Assembly (NCBI RefSeq): GCF_029167375.1
Contig: NZ_JARFTP010000003.1
Span: 124,001 to 188,000 of the forward strand
Reading direction: 5' to 3'
Length of the DNA stretch: 64,000 bases
Origin: Tsukamurella sp. 8F
Lineage (GTDB): Bacteria > Actinomycetota > Actinomycetes > Mycobacteriales > Mycobacteriaceae
Positions 26,285-34,974 of the stretch are shown in pieces. Numbering within the stretch: the first letter of the stretch is position 1; each line of letters starts with the position of its first letter. The translations under genes and the position numbers were made by a program. Under the pieces are notes generated by a model. That model saw only the letters and a list, made by a program, of their open reading frames with translations, did no database searches and was not told where the DNA came from.

Positions 26285-29193
26285 GCGCGGCCTCCCGGGT
26301 TCAGCGGGCCGGTCGCGCGTTGCACGGGGATCGCCGACGTGGCCGAGCCGGCGGGCCCTTCGAGGTCGAGCCGTGCGCCGAGGCTGCGCAACACGTCGAG
26401 CACGAGGCCCACGACGATGAGGTAGACCCCGGCGTCGAAGATCAGCACGGTCACGAGCTTGACGTGGCCGAACACCGGCAGGTCCAGCGAGAGGGTCGTG
26501 GAGGACAGTGCGGGCGCGCCGAGAAGCAGCGAGACGACGGCACCGCTCGCCGACAGCAGGAGGCCCGTGCCGAGGATCTTGCCCGCGTCGAGCGGGATGG
26601 TCTCGCCGATCTCGTATCGCCCACCGGCGAGATAGCGCAGCACCAGCGCGAGACCCGCGGTGAGGCCGCCCGCGAAGCCGCCGCCCGGGTTGTTGTGGCC
26701 GGCGAAGAAGAAGTACAGCGACAGGACCATGATCGTCGGGAACACGAGCCGCGACGTCACCTCGAGCACCAGCGAGCGGTGCCGGGGGTCGCGCAGCACG
26801 CTGCCGCGTAGCCAGGTGGTCCCGGAGTCGGCGGGTACGTCGACCCGCTCGGCCACGTCCGCGACGCGGGGCGCCGAGCCGAAGCGGCGGTTGCGGAAGA
26901 CCAGCGACGCCACCCCGGTCGCCGCGACGAGCAACACGGAGACCTCGCCGAACGTGTCCCACGCGCGGATGTCCACCAGGATCACGTTGACGGTGTTGTG
27001 GCCGTACCCGAACTCGTACGCCTGACCCGGCAGACGGTCCGCGACCGACGGTGCGGTGCGGGCGATGCGGGCGGCGATCCCGACGCCGATCGCCATCAGC
27101 GCCACGGCGACGCCGAGTAGCGCCCGGGCTGCGCGGGTGGGCCGGTTGCCGAATATCGGCGCCTCGGGCGGCAGCTTCCGCAGCACCAGGACGAAGACCA
27201 CCAGCGTCACCGTCTCGACGAGGAACTGGGTGAGTGCGAGGTCGGGTGCCCCGTAGAGCGCGAAGACCATGCCGCAGCCGTAGCCGGTAACGCCTACGAC
27301 GAGGACCGTCGCCAGGCGGTTGCGCAACACCGTGGCCGTGAGCGCCGCGGCGCACATGACCAGCGCGATAGGAGCGAATGCGAGGTTCAGGCGCGCGTGT
27401 ACGTCGCCATGCGCGCGGGTGCCCGCAGCGAGTACGGCGACCGGCAGCGCCACGAGCGTGACCAGGATCGTGGCCTGGGTCAGGGGCAGCGAACCACGCT
27501 GCGTGCCCTGCGTCATGCGCAGCGACAGCCAGTCGGCCGCGCGCAGCGCGGCGTCGTACAGGCGGTCGGCGTTGCCCAGCAAGGGGCTGTCCTTGCGACG
27601 CAGCCGTTGCAGCAGGCTCTCCGGTTGCGCGATCGCGATGCCGAGCACCACGATCGCCGCCGTGAGCGCGAGCGGTGTGTTCACGCCGTGCCACAGGGCC
27701 AGGTGATAGGGGTGGGCGGACGCGGGGAATTCGGCGTCGGCGTAGACGCTGAGCAGGCGGTCGAGGGGTCTCGCCGCGAGCCCGACCGCAAGGCAGCACA
27801 GGGCGAGGAACGCGGGCGCGGCGAGGAATCCGGCATCGGGTGCGTGCATGCCGGCGACGGCGCTCGACGGCCGCGCCTGTCCCTTGTCGCCGAATGCGCC
27901 CCACAGGAAGCGGATGCTGTAGGCCATCGTCAGGACCGAGCCGATGGCCACGCCCGCGACGAGCACCGTCGGGACCCAGGACGGGCTCGAGTGCGCATGC
28001 ATCAGCGTCTCGAGCGCGGCCTCCTTGCCGACGAAGCCGGCCAGCGGCGGTAGGCCGGCCATCGACGCGGCCGCGACCGCCGCGATCAGCGCGAGCACGG
28101 GTTGCGCCCGCCCGAGGCGGGAGAGGCGGCGGATGTCACGCGTCCCGGTCGCGTGGTCGACGATGCCGACCACCATGAACAGCGTCGCCTTGAACAGCGC
28201 GTGCGCGATCAGCATCGCGGTGGCCGCGAGCGCGACGTCCCGTCCGCCCACGCCCATCAGGACCATGAGGAAGCCGAGTTGGCTGACGGTGCCGAACGCG
28301 AGGATCAGCTTGAGATCGAACTCGCGCAGTGCGCGCCACCCGGCCAGCAGCATCGAGAACAGGCCGAGTCCGAGCACCAGAACTCGCCACGCATCGAGGT
28401 CGGCGAACGCGGGTGCCAGGACGCCGACCAGGAATACGCCGGCCTTCACCATGGCCGCGGCGTGCAGGTAGCCGGATACCGGTGTCGGTGCCGCCATCGC
28501 GCCGGGCAGCCAGAAGTGGAACGGCACGATCGCGGATTTCGACAGCGCGCCCAGGAGGATGAGCGCGACCGCGACCTCGACGCCGATCGTGATCGAGCCG
28601 CTCGAGGCGCGCGCGATCGTCTCCGACAGCAGATAGGTGTGGTAATGCTCGCCGAGTGCGATCAGCCCGACGAGCATCGCGAGCCCGCCGAGCGTCGTCA
28701 CGAGCAGGGCCTGGGTCGCCGCGCGACGGCTGGTGGCGCGCTCTGCGTAATAGCCGACGAGGAGGAACGACAAAACCGACGTGAGCTCCCAGAACGTGTA
28801 CATGAGGAGCGTGTTGTCACTGGTCACGAGGCCGAACATGGCGGCCATGAAGGCCACCAGCTCGGCGGCGAAGACCGGCAGTTTACGGGAGTTGCTGTGT
28901 GCGAAGTAGCCCGCGCAGTACACGAGGATCGCGGCACCGATCCCGAGCACGAGCACCGACATGATCGCCGCCAGCGGGGTCAGCCGCAGGTCCAGGTCCA
29001 TGTGCAGCGGCGGCGCCCACGGCAGGCGCTCGGTGCGAACGGGACCGCCCGCGGTCGGCCACTGGGTGAACACCCACACCAGGCCGCCCGCGGGTACCAG
29101 CGCCAAGCCGAGGAACGCCCGCGCGCCGAGGAGGCTCGTCAAGACGGGTGCGGCTAGGGTCGCCAGGGACAGGCAAATAAGGACAATGAGCAA
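26281..29193 (-). CDS. mrpA: Mrp-type Na+/H+ antiporter subunit A fused to MrpB
   Basis: This 970-residue membrane protein has an N-terminal NuoL-like domain with TFWELTSVLSFLLVGYY and ATPVSGYLHAAAMVKAG-type segments, then the MrpA C-terminal domain (YGAPDLALTQFLVETVTLV). A fused MrpB domain near the end has YFFFAGHNNPGGGFAGGL. It acts with MrpC-G in one membrane complex that exchanges Na+ (or K+) for protons and supports alkali and salt tolerance. The start is TTG at 29193 with GGAG about 6 bases upstream. It is the first gene of the operon; the promoter must lie in the 80 bases before the divergent lipoprotein gene. Confidence 0.95.
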   Translation of the reverse strand: MLIVLICLSLATLAAPVLTSLLGARAFLGLALVPAGGLVWVFTQWPTAGGPVRTERLPWAPPLHMDLDLRLTPLAAIMSVLVLGIGAAILVYCAGYFAHSNSRKLPVFAAELVAFMAAMFGLVTSDNTLLMYTFWELTSVLSFLLVGYYAERATSRRAATQALLVTTLGGLAMLVGLIALGEHYHTYLLSETIARASSGSITIGVEVAVALILLGALSKSAIVPFHFWLPGAMAAPTPVSGYLHAAAMVKAGVFLVGVLAPAFADLDAWRVLVLGLGLFSMLLAGWRALREFDLKLILAFGTVSQLGFLMVLMGVGGRDVALAATAMLIAHALFKATLFMVVGIVDHATGTRDIRRLSRLGRAQPVLALIAAVAAASMAGLPPLAGFVGKEAALETLMHAHSSPSWVPTVLVAGVAIGSVLTMAYSIRFLWGAFGDKGQARPSSAVAGMHAPDAGFLAAPAFLALCCLAVGLAARPLDRLLSVYADAEFPASAHPYHLALWHGVNTPLALTAAIVVLGIAIAQPESLLQRLRRKDSPLLGNADRLYDAALRAADWLSLRMTQGTQRGSLPLTQATILVTLVALPVAVLAAGTRAHGDVHARLNLAFAPIALVMCAAALTATVLRNRLATVLVVGVTGYGCGMVFALYGAPDLALTQFLVETVTLVVFVLVLRKLPPEAPIFGNRPTRAARALLGVAVALMAIGVGIAARIARTAPSVADRLPGQAYEFGYGHNTVNVILVDIRAWDTFGEVSVLLVAATGVASLVFRNRRFGSAPRVADVAERVDVPADSGTTWLRGSVLRDPRHRSLVLEVTSRLVFPTIMVLSLYFFFAGHNNPGGGFAGGLTAGLALVLRYLAGGRYEIGETIPLDAGKILGTGLLLSASGAVVSLLLGAPALSSTTLSLDLPVFGHVKLVTVLIFDAGVYLIVVGLVLDVLRSLGARLDLEGPAGSATSAIPVQRATGPLNPGGRA

Positions 29194-29273
29194 AGGGCAC
29201 TCCGTCTGCTTGAGGGCGGGGTGTCGACTCTGGACATCCTACCGGCAGAGAAGGAACACCGAGGAAGGTGCAC

Positions 29274-29705
29274 GTGACCGTAGGCCCGACGGTGCGGCGA
29301 GCAGTCGCCGCGACGATGCTGGGGGCGGCGCTCGTCGCCGGAACAGCCGCGTGCGGGGGCGATTCCCAGCCCTCGTCCGCGCCCGCGACGGTGTCGCTTC
29401 CCGACGGATTCCCCTCCGGCCACGTGCCGCTGGTCGAGGGCTCGCTGATCGCTGCGTCGAAGCGCTCGCAGGACGGCACCGACGTCTACTCGGTGACCGT
29501 GCAGGCGGACGTCAATGGTTTCGCCGCTGCGCGGAAGAAGCTCGTGGACGGTGGATTCGCCGTCAGCAGCGAGGGTGATGAGAGCGGTACCCGCACCCTC
29601 CAGGTCACCGGTCACGGCTACTTCGTCTCCGTCACCGCGGTCGCCCCCGGCAGCGAGTCGAACGGCGTTCCCAACGCCGTCAACTATCAGGTGAGCAAGG
29701 AGTAG
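29274..29705 (+). CDS. small secreted lipoprotein, unknown function
   Basis: This 143-residue predicted lipoprotein has a signal peptide ending at lipobox GTAAC and a Ser/Pro/Ala linker. A compact domain of ~100 residues follows with two similar alternating-strand segments (DVYSVTVQADVNGFAAARKK and TLQVTGHGYFVSVTAVAPGS). The start is GTG at 29274, preceded by GAGGAAGG; GTG at 29268 is an alternative. It is divergent from the Mrp operon and not recognised as a named family. Confidence 0.75.
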   Translation: MTVGPTVRRAVAATMLGAALVAGTAACGGDSQPSSAPATVSLPDGFPSGHVPLVEGSLIAASKRSQDGTDVYSVTVQADVNGFAAARKKLVDGGFAVSSEGDESGTRTLQVTGHGYFVSVTAVAPGSESNGVPNAVNYQVSKE

Positions 29706-29780
29706 CCGCAAAACCAGCGCTGTGACGCGGCTTCGTGGACTGTGCGTCTATACCGGCCTGCGCCGTGGGGGTTTCTGCGG
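29706..29780. repeat. 75-bp imperfect palindromic element, left copy
   Basis: The element starts at the base after the lipoprotein stop codon. Its ends are inverted: the left reads CCGCAAAACC and the right GGGGGTTTCTGCGG, whose reverse complement begins CCGCAGAAACC. The interior shares AGCGCT, GTGGA and TGCGTC in the same order with the element at 30649-30722. The two copies bracket the DUF559-type gene. It may fold as a long RNA hairpin and serve as terminator, or may be part of a mobile unit. Confidence 0.7.
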
Positions 29781-29845
29781 ACGGTGGTGACAGTCGCCGC
29801 GATCGCGTGATATCACCCGTACCGGGGATTGGTACGGGGGTATCG

Positions 29846-30646
29846 ATGTATGACGTGGAGCGGCTGCTGCGCGCCGGTTCCGGGGTGGTGCGTGCGCGGG
29901 ATCTCCGCGCCGCAGGGCTGGACGGCCGCCCGGAGGTGTACGGACTGCGGCGGATCCGCCGTGGCTGGTACGCGGGTGGTTCGCCGCCGGACGACCTGAT
30001 CGCGGCGGTCGCAGCGGGCGGCGCGCTGACCTGTGTGTCCGCGCTGAGACTGCGTGGGGTGTGGGTGCCGGAGGGGTACGGCGTCCACGCCCGGCGGACG
30101 CGCTACGCCGACGCCCGCAAGGGGGTGGTGTGGTGCCCGGTTCCGCATGCTCCGATCCGCGCAGCCTGCGACCCGCTGCCTGATGCGCTCCGGGCCGCCG
30201 CGCGCTGCCGTCCACCCGAGGACTTCATCGTGTTGTGCGATTCGGTGCTGAACATGCGGCTCGCCACCATGGATCAGCTCGTCGAGTGGCTGCCCGGGCT
30301 GCCCGCCGCGAAGTCGTTGGCCCGCTGTGACGGGCGGGCCGATTCCGGAACCGAGACCATGGTTCGGCTGCGCCTGCGATCCGAGGGAATCCACCTCGAC
30401 ATCCAGGTGTACCTGCACGGCGTGGGCACGGTGGACATCCTGGTCGGGAACCGGCTGATCATCGAGTGCGACAGCCGCGCCCACCACACCGATCGGAACG
30501 CCTATGCGGATGATCGTCGCCGCGATCGGATGTCGACCATGGGCGGCTACATCACGCTCCGGCTGACGTACTTCGATGTCGTCCACGACTGGGAGGCGGT
30601 GCTGGACGATATCCGAACCCTGATCCGGCGTCGCGCACATCGGTGA
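29846..30646 (+). CDS. DUF559 / Vsr-like nuclease-fold protein
   Basis: This 266-residue protein has an N-terminal region like AbiEi/type IV antitoxin winged-helix domains (VVRARDLRAAGLDGRPEVYG, then LRRIRRGWYAGG). The C-terminal domain fits the DUF559/Vsr PD-(D/E)XK fold: an Asp in GTVDILVGNRLIIECDSRAH, then Glu and Asp, then YADDRRRDR. ATG at 29846 is chosen over upstream GTG extensions; ribosome-site support is poor. It is flanked by two related palindromic repeats. DNA cleavage is predicted by fold only; a role in defence, a toxin system or mobility is not established. Confidence 0.75.
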   Translation: MYDVERLLRAGSGVVRARDLRAAGLDGRPEVYGLRRIRRGWYAGGSPPDDLIAAVAAGGALTCVSALRLRGVWVPEGYGVHARRTRYADARKGVVWCPVPHAPIRAACDPLPDALRAAARCRPPEDFIVLCDSVLNMRLATMDQLVEWLPGLPAAKSLARCDGRADSGTETMVRLRLRSEGIHLDIQVYLHGVGTVDILVGNRLIIECDSRAHHTDRNAYADDRRRDRMSTMGGYITLRLTYFDVVHDWEAVLDDIRTLIRRRAHR

Positions 30647-30648
30647 CT

Positions 30649-30722
30649 CGTAGAAACAGCGCTCTCCCGCGCCTCGGTGGAGCCTGCGTCCACGCAGGCG
30701 CGCGACGCCGGGGTTTCTGCGG
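30649..30722. repeat. 74-bp imperfect palindromic element, right copy
   Basis: This element begins two bases after the DUF559-type stop and runs to the last base before the convergent Cdc48-like gene. The left end reads CGTAGAAACAGCGCT and the right end GGGGTTTCTGCGG, whose last 13 bases are identical to the left copy's right end. It contains an inner perfect hairpin CCTGCG-TCCA-CGCAGG (30683-30698). Between convergent genes it could act as a bidirectional terminator. Confidence 0.7.
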
Positions 30723-32912
30723 TCACCGCCGTTCCGCGTACGCCGCCAGGTCGGCGACCTGCCGCGGGTCCAGGGACGGTCGTACCACTTTTCGCGCGGC
30801 CTCGACGTCGGCCGCGGTCACGGTGGCCGCGTCGATGTCGCGGCGCATCGCGGTGAGCGCGGCCTCGCGCAGCAGGGCTCCGCAGTCCGCGGCCGAGTAG
30901 CCGTCGAGTTCGGTGGCGAGCGCATCCAGGTCGACCTCGTCCAGGGGGATGTTGCGGGACGCGGTCCGCAGGATCTCGGCGCGGGCCTCCGCGTCCGGCG
31001 GCGGCACGAAGATCGGGCGCTCGAGACGGCCCGGCCGGAGCAGCGCGGGATCGATCAGGTCCGGCCGGTTGGTGGCTCCCAGCACGACGACGTCGCGGAG
31101 CGGCTCGGCACCGTCGAGCTCGGTCAGCAGGGCGGCCACCACCTTGTCCCCGACGCCCGAGTCGGTCCCCTGCCCGCGGCGCGGCGCGAGCGCGTCCACC
31201 TCGTCTAGGAACACGAGGGACGGTGCGGTGGCCCGTGCCCGGCCGAACAGGTCGCGCACCGCGCGCTCCGATTCGCCGACCCACTTGTTCATCAGCTCCG
31301 CGCCCTTGACGGAGTGCACCGACAGCTGCCCGGATGCCGCGAGCGCGCGCACCACGAACGTCTTGCCGCAGCCCGGCGGGCCGTACAGCAGGACGCCGCG
31401 CGGCGGTTCCACGCCGAGCCTCGCGAAGGTGTCGGGGTGCCGCAGCGGCCACAGGACCGCCTCGGTGAGCGCCTGCTTGGTCTCTGCCATGTCGCCGACG
31501 TCGTCGAGGGTTATCGCGCCCACCGACACCTCGGTGGAGCGTGATACCGGGCGGATCACCGTCAGGGCACCGTCGAGGTCGGACTGCGTCAGGCTGGGCT
31601 CGGAGTCCTGTTCTCCGGCAGCGCGCGCGGCGGCCCGCAGAGCCGCCTCCCGGCACAGTGCAGCTAGATCGGCTGCCACGAATCCCGGTGCACGAAGGGC
31701 GATCTCGTGCAGGTCGAGCCCCTCGGTCGGTACGTCTGCCAGTAACAGGCGGAGCAGCCCCTCGCGCGCCTTCGCGTCCGGGAGGTCCACGGTCACCGTG
31801 CGATCCGCCAGATCGGGCTCGCGCAGCCGCGGATCCACATCGTCCTGGTTCGACGCCGTCACCAGCAGCGCGAGTCGCGGCGTTGCGACGGCCGAGCGAA
31901 GGGCCTCGAGGATCATGGTCGACACCGGCTCGCGTTCGGCGGGGAGCAGAGCCTCGATGTCACGGATGAGTAGCACGCCCGGCTCTGCCTGCGCGCGCGA
32001 CACCGCGTCACGGACGCGCGCGAGGCGCGTCTGCGGCTCGAGCGCGCCGGTGAAGGCACCGTCGAGCTCGGTCAGGTGGCGGCCCGCGGCCACGGACCGC
32101 GCGAGCGTCGCCTTGCCGCCGCCGGTGGGTCCGAGGATCAGCACGCCCAGCTGCCCGGATGCGCCGAGCCGGCTGAGCAACTCGGGCTCGTCGAGCGCGA
32201 GCGTCAGCCACTCGGTGAGTCGCGCGGCCTGCGCATCCACGCCGACCAGGTCCTCGACCCGACGGGGCGTCGATCCCGGCCCGGACCGGGCGGTCCCGGG
32301 AGCGGGATCGGCGGCGACCACGAGTGGCGCGGAGTGCGCGGCCGTCTCGGGCGCCTCGCCTGAATCCGCCCACAGCACAGCGGTGTTCGGCTGGATCGAG
32401 ACGGGCCCGGGTGCCGGGTCGACGGAGGTCACGGTGAGCAGCTCCGTCGTCCAGCCGACTCCGACGAGGCGGGAGAGCGCCGTCGATGTCGTCGCGCTGG
32501 ACGTGCCGGGGCCGAGGTCGCGGGGGAGCAGCGAGACCGCGTCTCCGGCGACGACCACCTTGCCCAGCAGTGCCTGCCGCAGGGTCACGGAGTCGAGCGC
32601 GGCGGACGCGAGCTTCGATCCGCGGAGCCGGACGGTGCGCGCGCCGTACACCGTCGCCGGGGTGACCGCGACCGTCGAGTCCTCGCGCAACCCGCAGTTG
32701 GTGATGGTGACGTCGTCGAGGAGTGCGATGCCGGGCGGGATGTCCCGTGCTGCGGCCACGACGGCGGCGGTCCGGCGGGCGCCGATCAGCTCCACCCCGT
32801 CCCATTCGCGCAGACCCAACGCGGCTAGGGCCTCGGGGTGGATACGGACCACGCCGCGCCGCGTCTCGAGCGCGGATGCGTGGAGGCGGACGGTGAGCGA
32901 CAGCTGCGGCAC
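30723..32912 (-). CDS. Cdc48/VAT-like AAA+ ATPase (Rv0435c-like)
   Basis: This 729-residue protein has an N-terminal double-psi-barrel-like domain (~residues 1-165) and two AAA modules. The second is intact: Walker A GPPGCGKT (511-518), Walker B LVFLDEVDAL (566-575), sensor ATNRPD and arginine-finger region LLRPGRLE. The first is degenerate: its P-loop GPTGGGKA (261-268) ends in Ala instead of Thr/Ser, and the Walker B equivalent is VLLIRDIEAL, lacking the DE pair. It is likely an unfoldase or segregase whose ATP hydrolysis comes mainly from the second ring. It has the same neighbour order as Rv0435c-pssA-psd in M. tuberculosis. Confidence 0.93.
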   Translation of the reverse strand: MPQLSLTVRLHASALETRRGVVRIHPEALAALGLREWDGVELIGARRTAAVVAAARDIPPGIALLDDVTITNCGLREDSTVAVTPATVYGARTVRLRGSKLASAALDSVTLRQALLGKVVVAGDAVSLLPRDLGPGTSSATTSTALSRLVGVGWTTELLTVTSVDPAPGPVSIQPNTAVLWADSGEAPETAAHSAPLVVAADPAPGTARSGPGSTPRRVEDLVGVDAQAARLTEWLTLALDEPELLSRLGASGQLGVLILGPTGGGKATLARSVAAGRHLTELDGAFTGALEPQTRLARVRDAVSRAQAEPGVLLIRDIEALLPAEREPVSTMILEALRSAVATPRLALLVTASNQDDVDPRLREPDLADRTVTVDLPDAKAREGLLRLLLADVPTEGLDLHEIALRAPGFVAADLAALCREAALRAAARAAGEQDSEPSLTQSDLDGALTVIRPVSRSTEVSVGAITLDDVGDMAETKQALTEAVLWPLRHPDTFARLGVEPPRGVLLYGPPGCGKTFVVRALAASGQLSVHSVKGAELMNKWVGESERAVRDLFGRARATAPSLVFLDEVDALAPRRGQGTDSGVGDKVVAALLTELDGAEPLRDVVVLGATNRPDLIDPALLRPGRLERPIFVPPPDAEARAEILRTASRNIPLDEVDLDALATELDGYSAADCGALLREAALTAMRRDIDAATVTAADVEAARKVVRPSLDPRQVADLAAYAERR

Positions 32913-32933
32913 GCGGACCAGCCTAGGACAGCG

Positions 32934-33836
32934 TCAGAGCTCGTCGGTCTCGTTGTGCTCGTTGTGGCGCGCAGGCGGGCGGCGCAGGCCGAGGCGCGCG
33001 GACGACGACCGCCGCACCGGTGTGGTGCGGCGCGGTAGGACCCGGCGCTGTTGGCGCCGCATGGCGCGGCGCTCGGCCGGCTTCGTCTCCCAAGCCGCGG
33101 GGCGCGCCTCGACCCACCGCTTGGAGCGCCAGGCGAACGGGATGTGCAGGAGGTACAGGGACACCACCGCGAGCAGCGCCACGTAGGGGTAGGTGAGCAG
33201 CAGCGCCGCGAACGCTCCGGTCACCACCAGCACCCCGGCCGCCTTGGCGGGCTGCACGGTCATGCTCTTGAAGCTCGACGTGGGGATGCGGGAGACCGTG
33301 AGCGCCCCGATGATCAGTGTCCAGACCACGACGGCGCTCACGGAGACCCACCAGCCACGACCGAGCTGCTGCTGCAGCGCGAGCGGCGCGAGGGCCAGCA
33401 GCGCTCCCGCGGGCGCGGGGACGCCGACGAAGAAGTCCTTGGTATAGGCGGGGGCCGTGGGATCGTCGTCGAGCACGTTGAAGCGCGCGAGCCGCAGCAC
33501 CATCGCGACCACGAAGATCAGGCACGCGATCCAGCCGATGGGTGAGTGGCCGAGCACCGTGAAGTACAGGATCAGTGCCGGCGTCACGCCGAAGTTGATG
33601 ACGTCGGCGAGGGAGTCGAGTTCGGCACCGATCTTGGTGGACGCGCCGAGCAGCCGCGCTATGCGGCCGTCGAGGCCGTCCAGGATGGCTGCGAACGCCA
33701 CGAGCGCGACCGCGGCGTCGATGTTGCCCGTCGCCGAGAACCGGACGCCGGTCAGGCCGGCACACACCGCGCCGATCGTCAGGATCGACGGCAGCATGAG
33801 TACGCCGATGGGGCGCGGCTCGGGCTCAGCTCTCAC
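32934..33836 (-). CDS. pssA: CDP-diacylglycerol-serine O-phosphatidyltransferase
   Basis: This 300-residue integral membrane enzyme makes phosphatidylserine from CDP-diacylglycerol and serine. The CDP-alcohol phosphotransferase motif is complete: D56-G57, A60-R61, G70, D74 and D78 (DGRIAR, then 8 residues to G, then spaced Asp). About six to eight hydrophobic segments follow. The C-terminal ~65 residues are very basic (Arg-rich), a cytoplasmic tail. GTG at 33836 overlaps the psd stop by 4 bases, coupling the two steps of phosphatidylethanolamine synthesis. Confidence 0.95.
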   Translation of the reverse strand: MRAEPEPRPIGVLMLPSILTIGAVCAGLTGVRFSATGNIDAAVALVAFAAILDGLDGRIARLLGASTKIGAELDSLADVINFGVTPALILYFTVLGHSPIGWIACLIFVVAMVLRLARFNVLDDDPTAPAYTKDFFVGVPAPAGALLALAPLALQQQLGRGWWVSVSAVVVWTLIIGALTVSRIPTSSFKSMTVQPAKAAGVLVVTGAFAALLLTYPYVALLAVVSLYLLHIPFAWRSKRWVEARPAAWETKPAERRAMRRQQRRVLPRRTTPVRRSSSARLGLRRPPARHNEHNETDEL

Positions 33837-34555
33837 GTGAGCCGCGCGATCACGGTCTCGGCCGCGACGGAGCGCTGACCGGGCCACGCCTCGAGGGTGG
33901 TCCCCTGGGGGAAGTAGGTGTCGACGCGGGAGCCGAACCGGATGATGCCGTAGGTCTCGCCGAGCGCCAGAGCGTCCCCGGGGGCGCAGTCGGTGCGGAT
34001 GCGGCGTGCGACGAGGCCCGCGATCTGTACGACGCCGATCGGGCCGTGCTCGGTCTGCAGCCGCACGGAGGTGCGCTCGTTGCGGTCGCTGGCCTCGGGC
34101 AGGTCGGCGGAGAGGAACGAGCCGGGGCGGTGCTGGACCAGTTCGACGGTGCCCGCAAGCGGCGCGCGTTGCACGTGCGCGTCGAAGACGCTGAGGAAGA
34201 TCGAGACGCGGGGGAGCGGTAGGTCGCCGAGGCCGAGCTCGGCGGGCGGGACGTGGGTGTCGACGAGGGTCACCTCGCCGTCGGCGGGGGCTACTGCGCG
34301 GCCCGGTGCGGAAGGGGGCACGCGGCGCGGGTGCCGGAAGAACGTGGCGCAGGCGGCGGAGGCGGCCAGAGCCGGGACCCGGATCCACCGGCGGCGGTGG
34401 CCGACGACCGCGACCGCGAGGGGCGCGGCGACGAACGGAACGCCCGCGGCGTGCATAGGCGGCACCGTGTGGCGCACCAACTCGACGATGTGCTCGAGAC
34501 CGGTCGAGTGCTCGGTCAGGTGGCCGTCGACCGGCGGTTTGGGGCGGCGTGCCAC
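33833..34555 (-). CDS. psd: phosphatidylserine decarboxylase
   Basis: This 240-residue pyruvoyl enzyme converts phosphatidylserine to phosphatidylethanolamine. Conserved elements are FFRHPRR, APADGEV (Asp92), VFDAHVQRAP (His127) and the self-cleavage site RFGSRVD, with Gly208-Ser209 generating the pyruvoyl group. Hydrophobic segments near residues 38-52 and 60-72 anchor it in the membrane. The start is GTG at 34555 after a GAGGA sequence. The length fits the short actinobacterial/archaeal-type Psd. Confidence 0.95.
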   Translation of the reverse strand: MARRPKPPVDGHLTEHSTGLEHIVELVRHTVPPMHAAGVPFVAAPLAVAVVGHRRRWIRVPALAASAACATFFRHPRRVPPSAPGRAVAPADGEVTLVDTHVPPAELGLGDLPLPRVSIFLSVFDAHVQRAPLAGTVELVQHRPGSFLSADLPEASDRNERTSVRLQTEHGPIGVVQIAGLVARRIRTDCAPGDALALGETYGIIRFGSRVDTYFPQGTTLEAWPGQRSVAAETVIARLT

Positions 34556-34640
34556 TTCGGCGGGGTCCTCTCACTGCGTGCAAAGTCGGCACTCATTGTG
34601 ACAGCAACCCCGCCGAAGCGGCATAGGGCCGTGGCCTACG

Positions 34641-34955
34641 TCAACGCTTGGCCCGCGAACCCGTGACCAGCTTCACGATGAAGAGCAGGATGCACGCTCC
34701 CACCACCGCTGTGATGAACGTGAAGAAGTAGCCGCCGCCGGCGACGTCCACTCCGATCAGCTTGAGCAGGAAGCCGCCGAGCAGGCCACCCACGATGCCG
34801 ACCACGATGTTGAGCAGAACGCCCTGCTGGGCGTCCGTACCCATGAACTTGCTGGCGATCCACCCTGCGAGACCGCCGATGATGATCCAGGCGATCCACC
34901 CGACCTTGTCGACTCCGCCGCTGGCGAGGAGAACGGTATCTGCCGATGTGAGCAT
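34641..34955 (-). CDS. GlsB/YeaQ/YmgE-family small membrane protein
   Basis: This 104-residue protein has three hydrophobic Gly-rich segments (WIAWIIIGGLAGWIASKFMG, then a GIVGGLLGGFLL segment, then a C-terminal helix) typical of the transglycosylase-associated GlsB/YeaQ family linked to stress. ATG at 34955 has GGAGG upstream. The gene sits between psd and moeA, which in M. tuberculosis are adjacent, so it is an addition to that block. The biochemical role of the family is unknown. Confidence 0.9.
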   Translation of the reverse strand: MLTSADTVLLASGGVDKVGWIAWIIIGGLAGWIASKFMGTDAQQGVLLNIVVGIVGGLLGGFLLKLIGVDVAGGGYFFTFITAVVGACILLFIVKLVTGSRAKR

Positions 34956-34974
34956 GTCGAAACCTCCGTCTACG

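Noticed and set aside
26285-27904. Long extension of the mrpC frame over mrpA
   Set aside because: It is Arg/Pro-rich shadow sequence in the mrpA region. ATG 26284 overlapping the mrpA stop gives the normal MrpC N-terminus.
30913-33186. 757-residue open frame on the + strand
   Set aside because: It is antisense to the Cdc48-like ATPase and part of pssA and has Ser/Arg-rich low-complexity content. A shadow frame.
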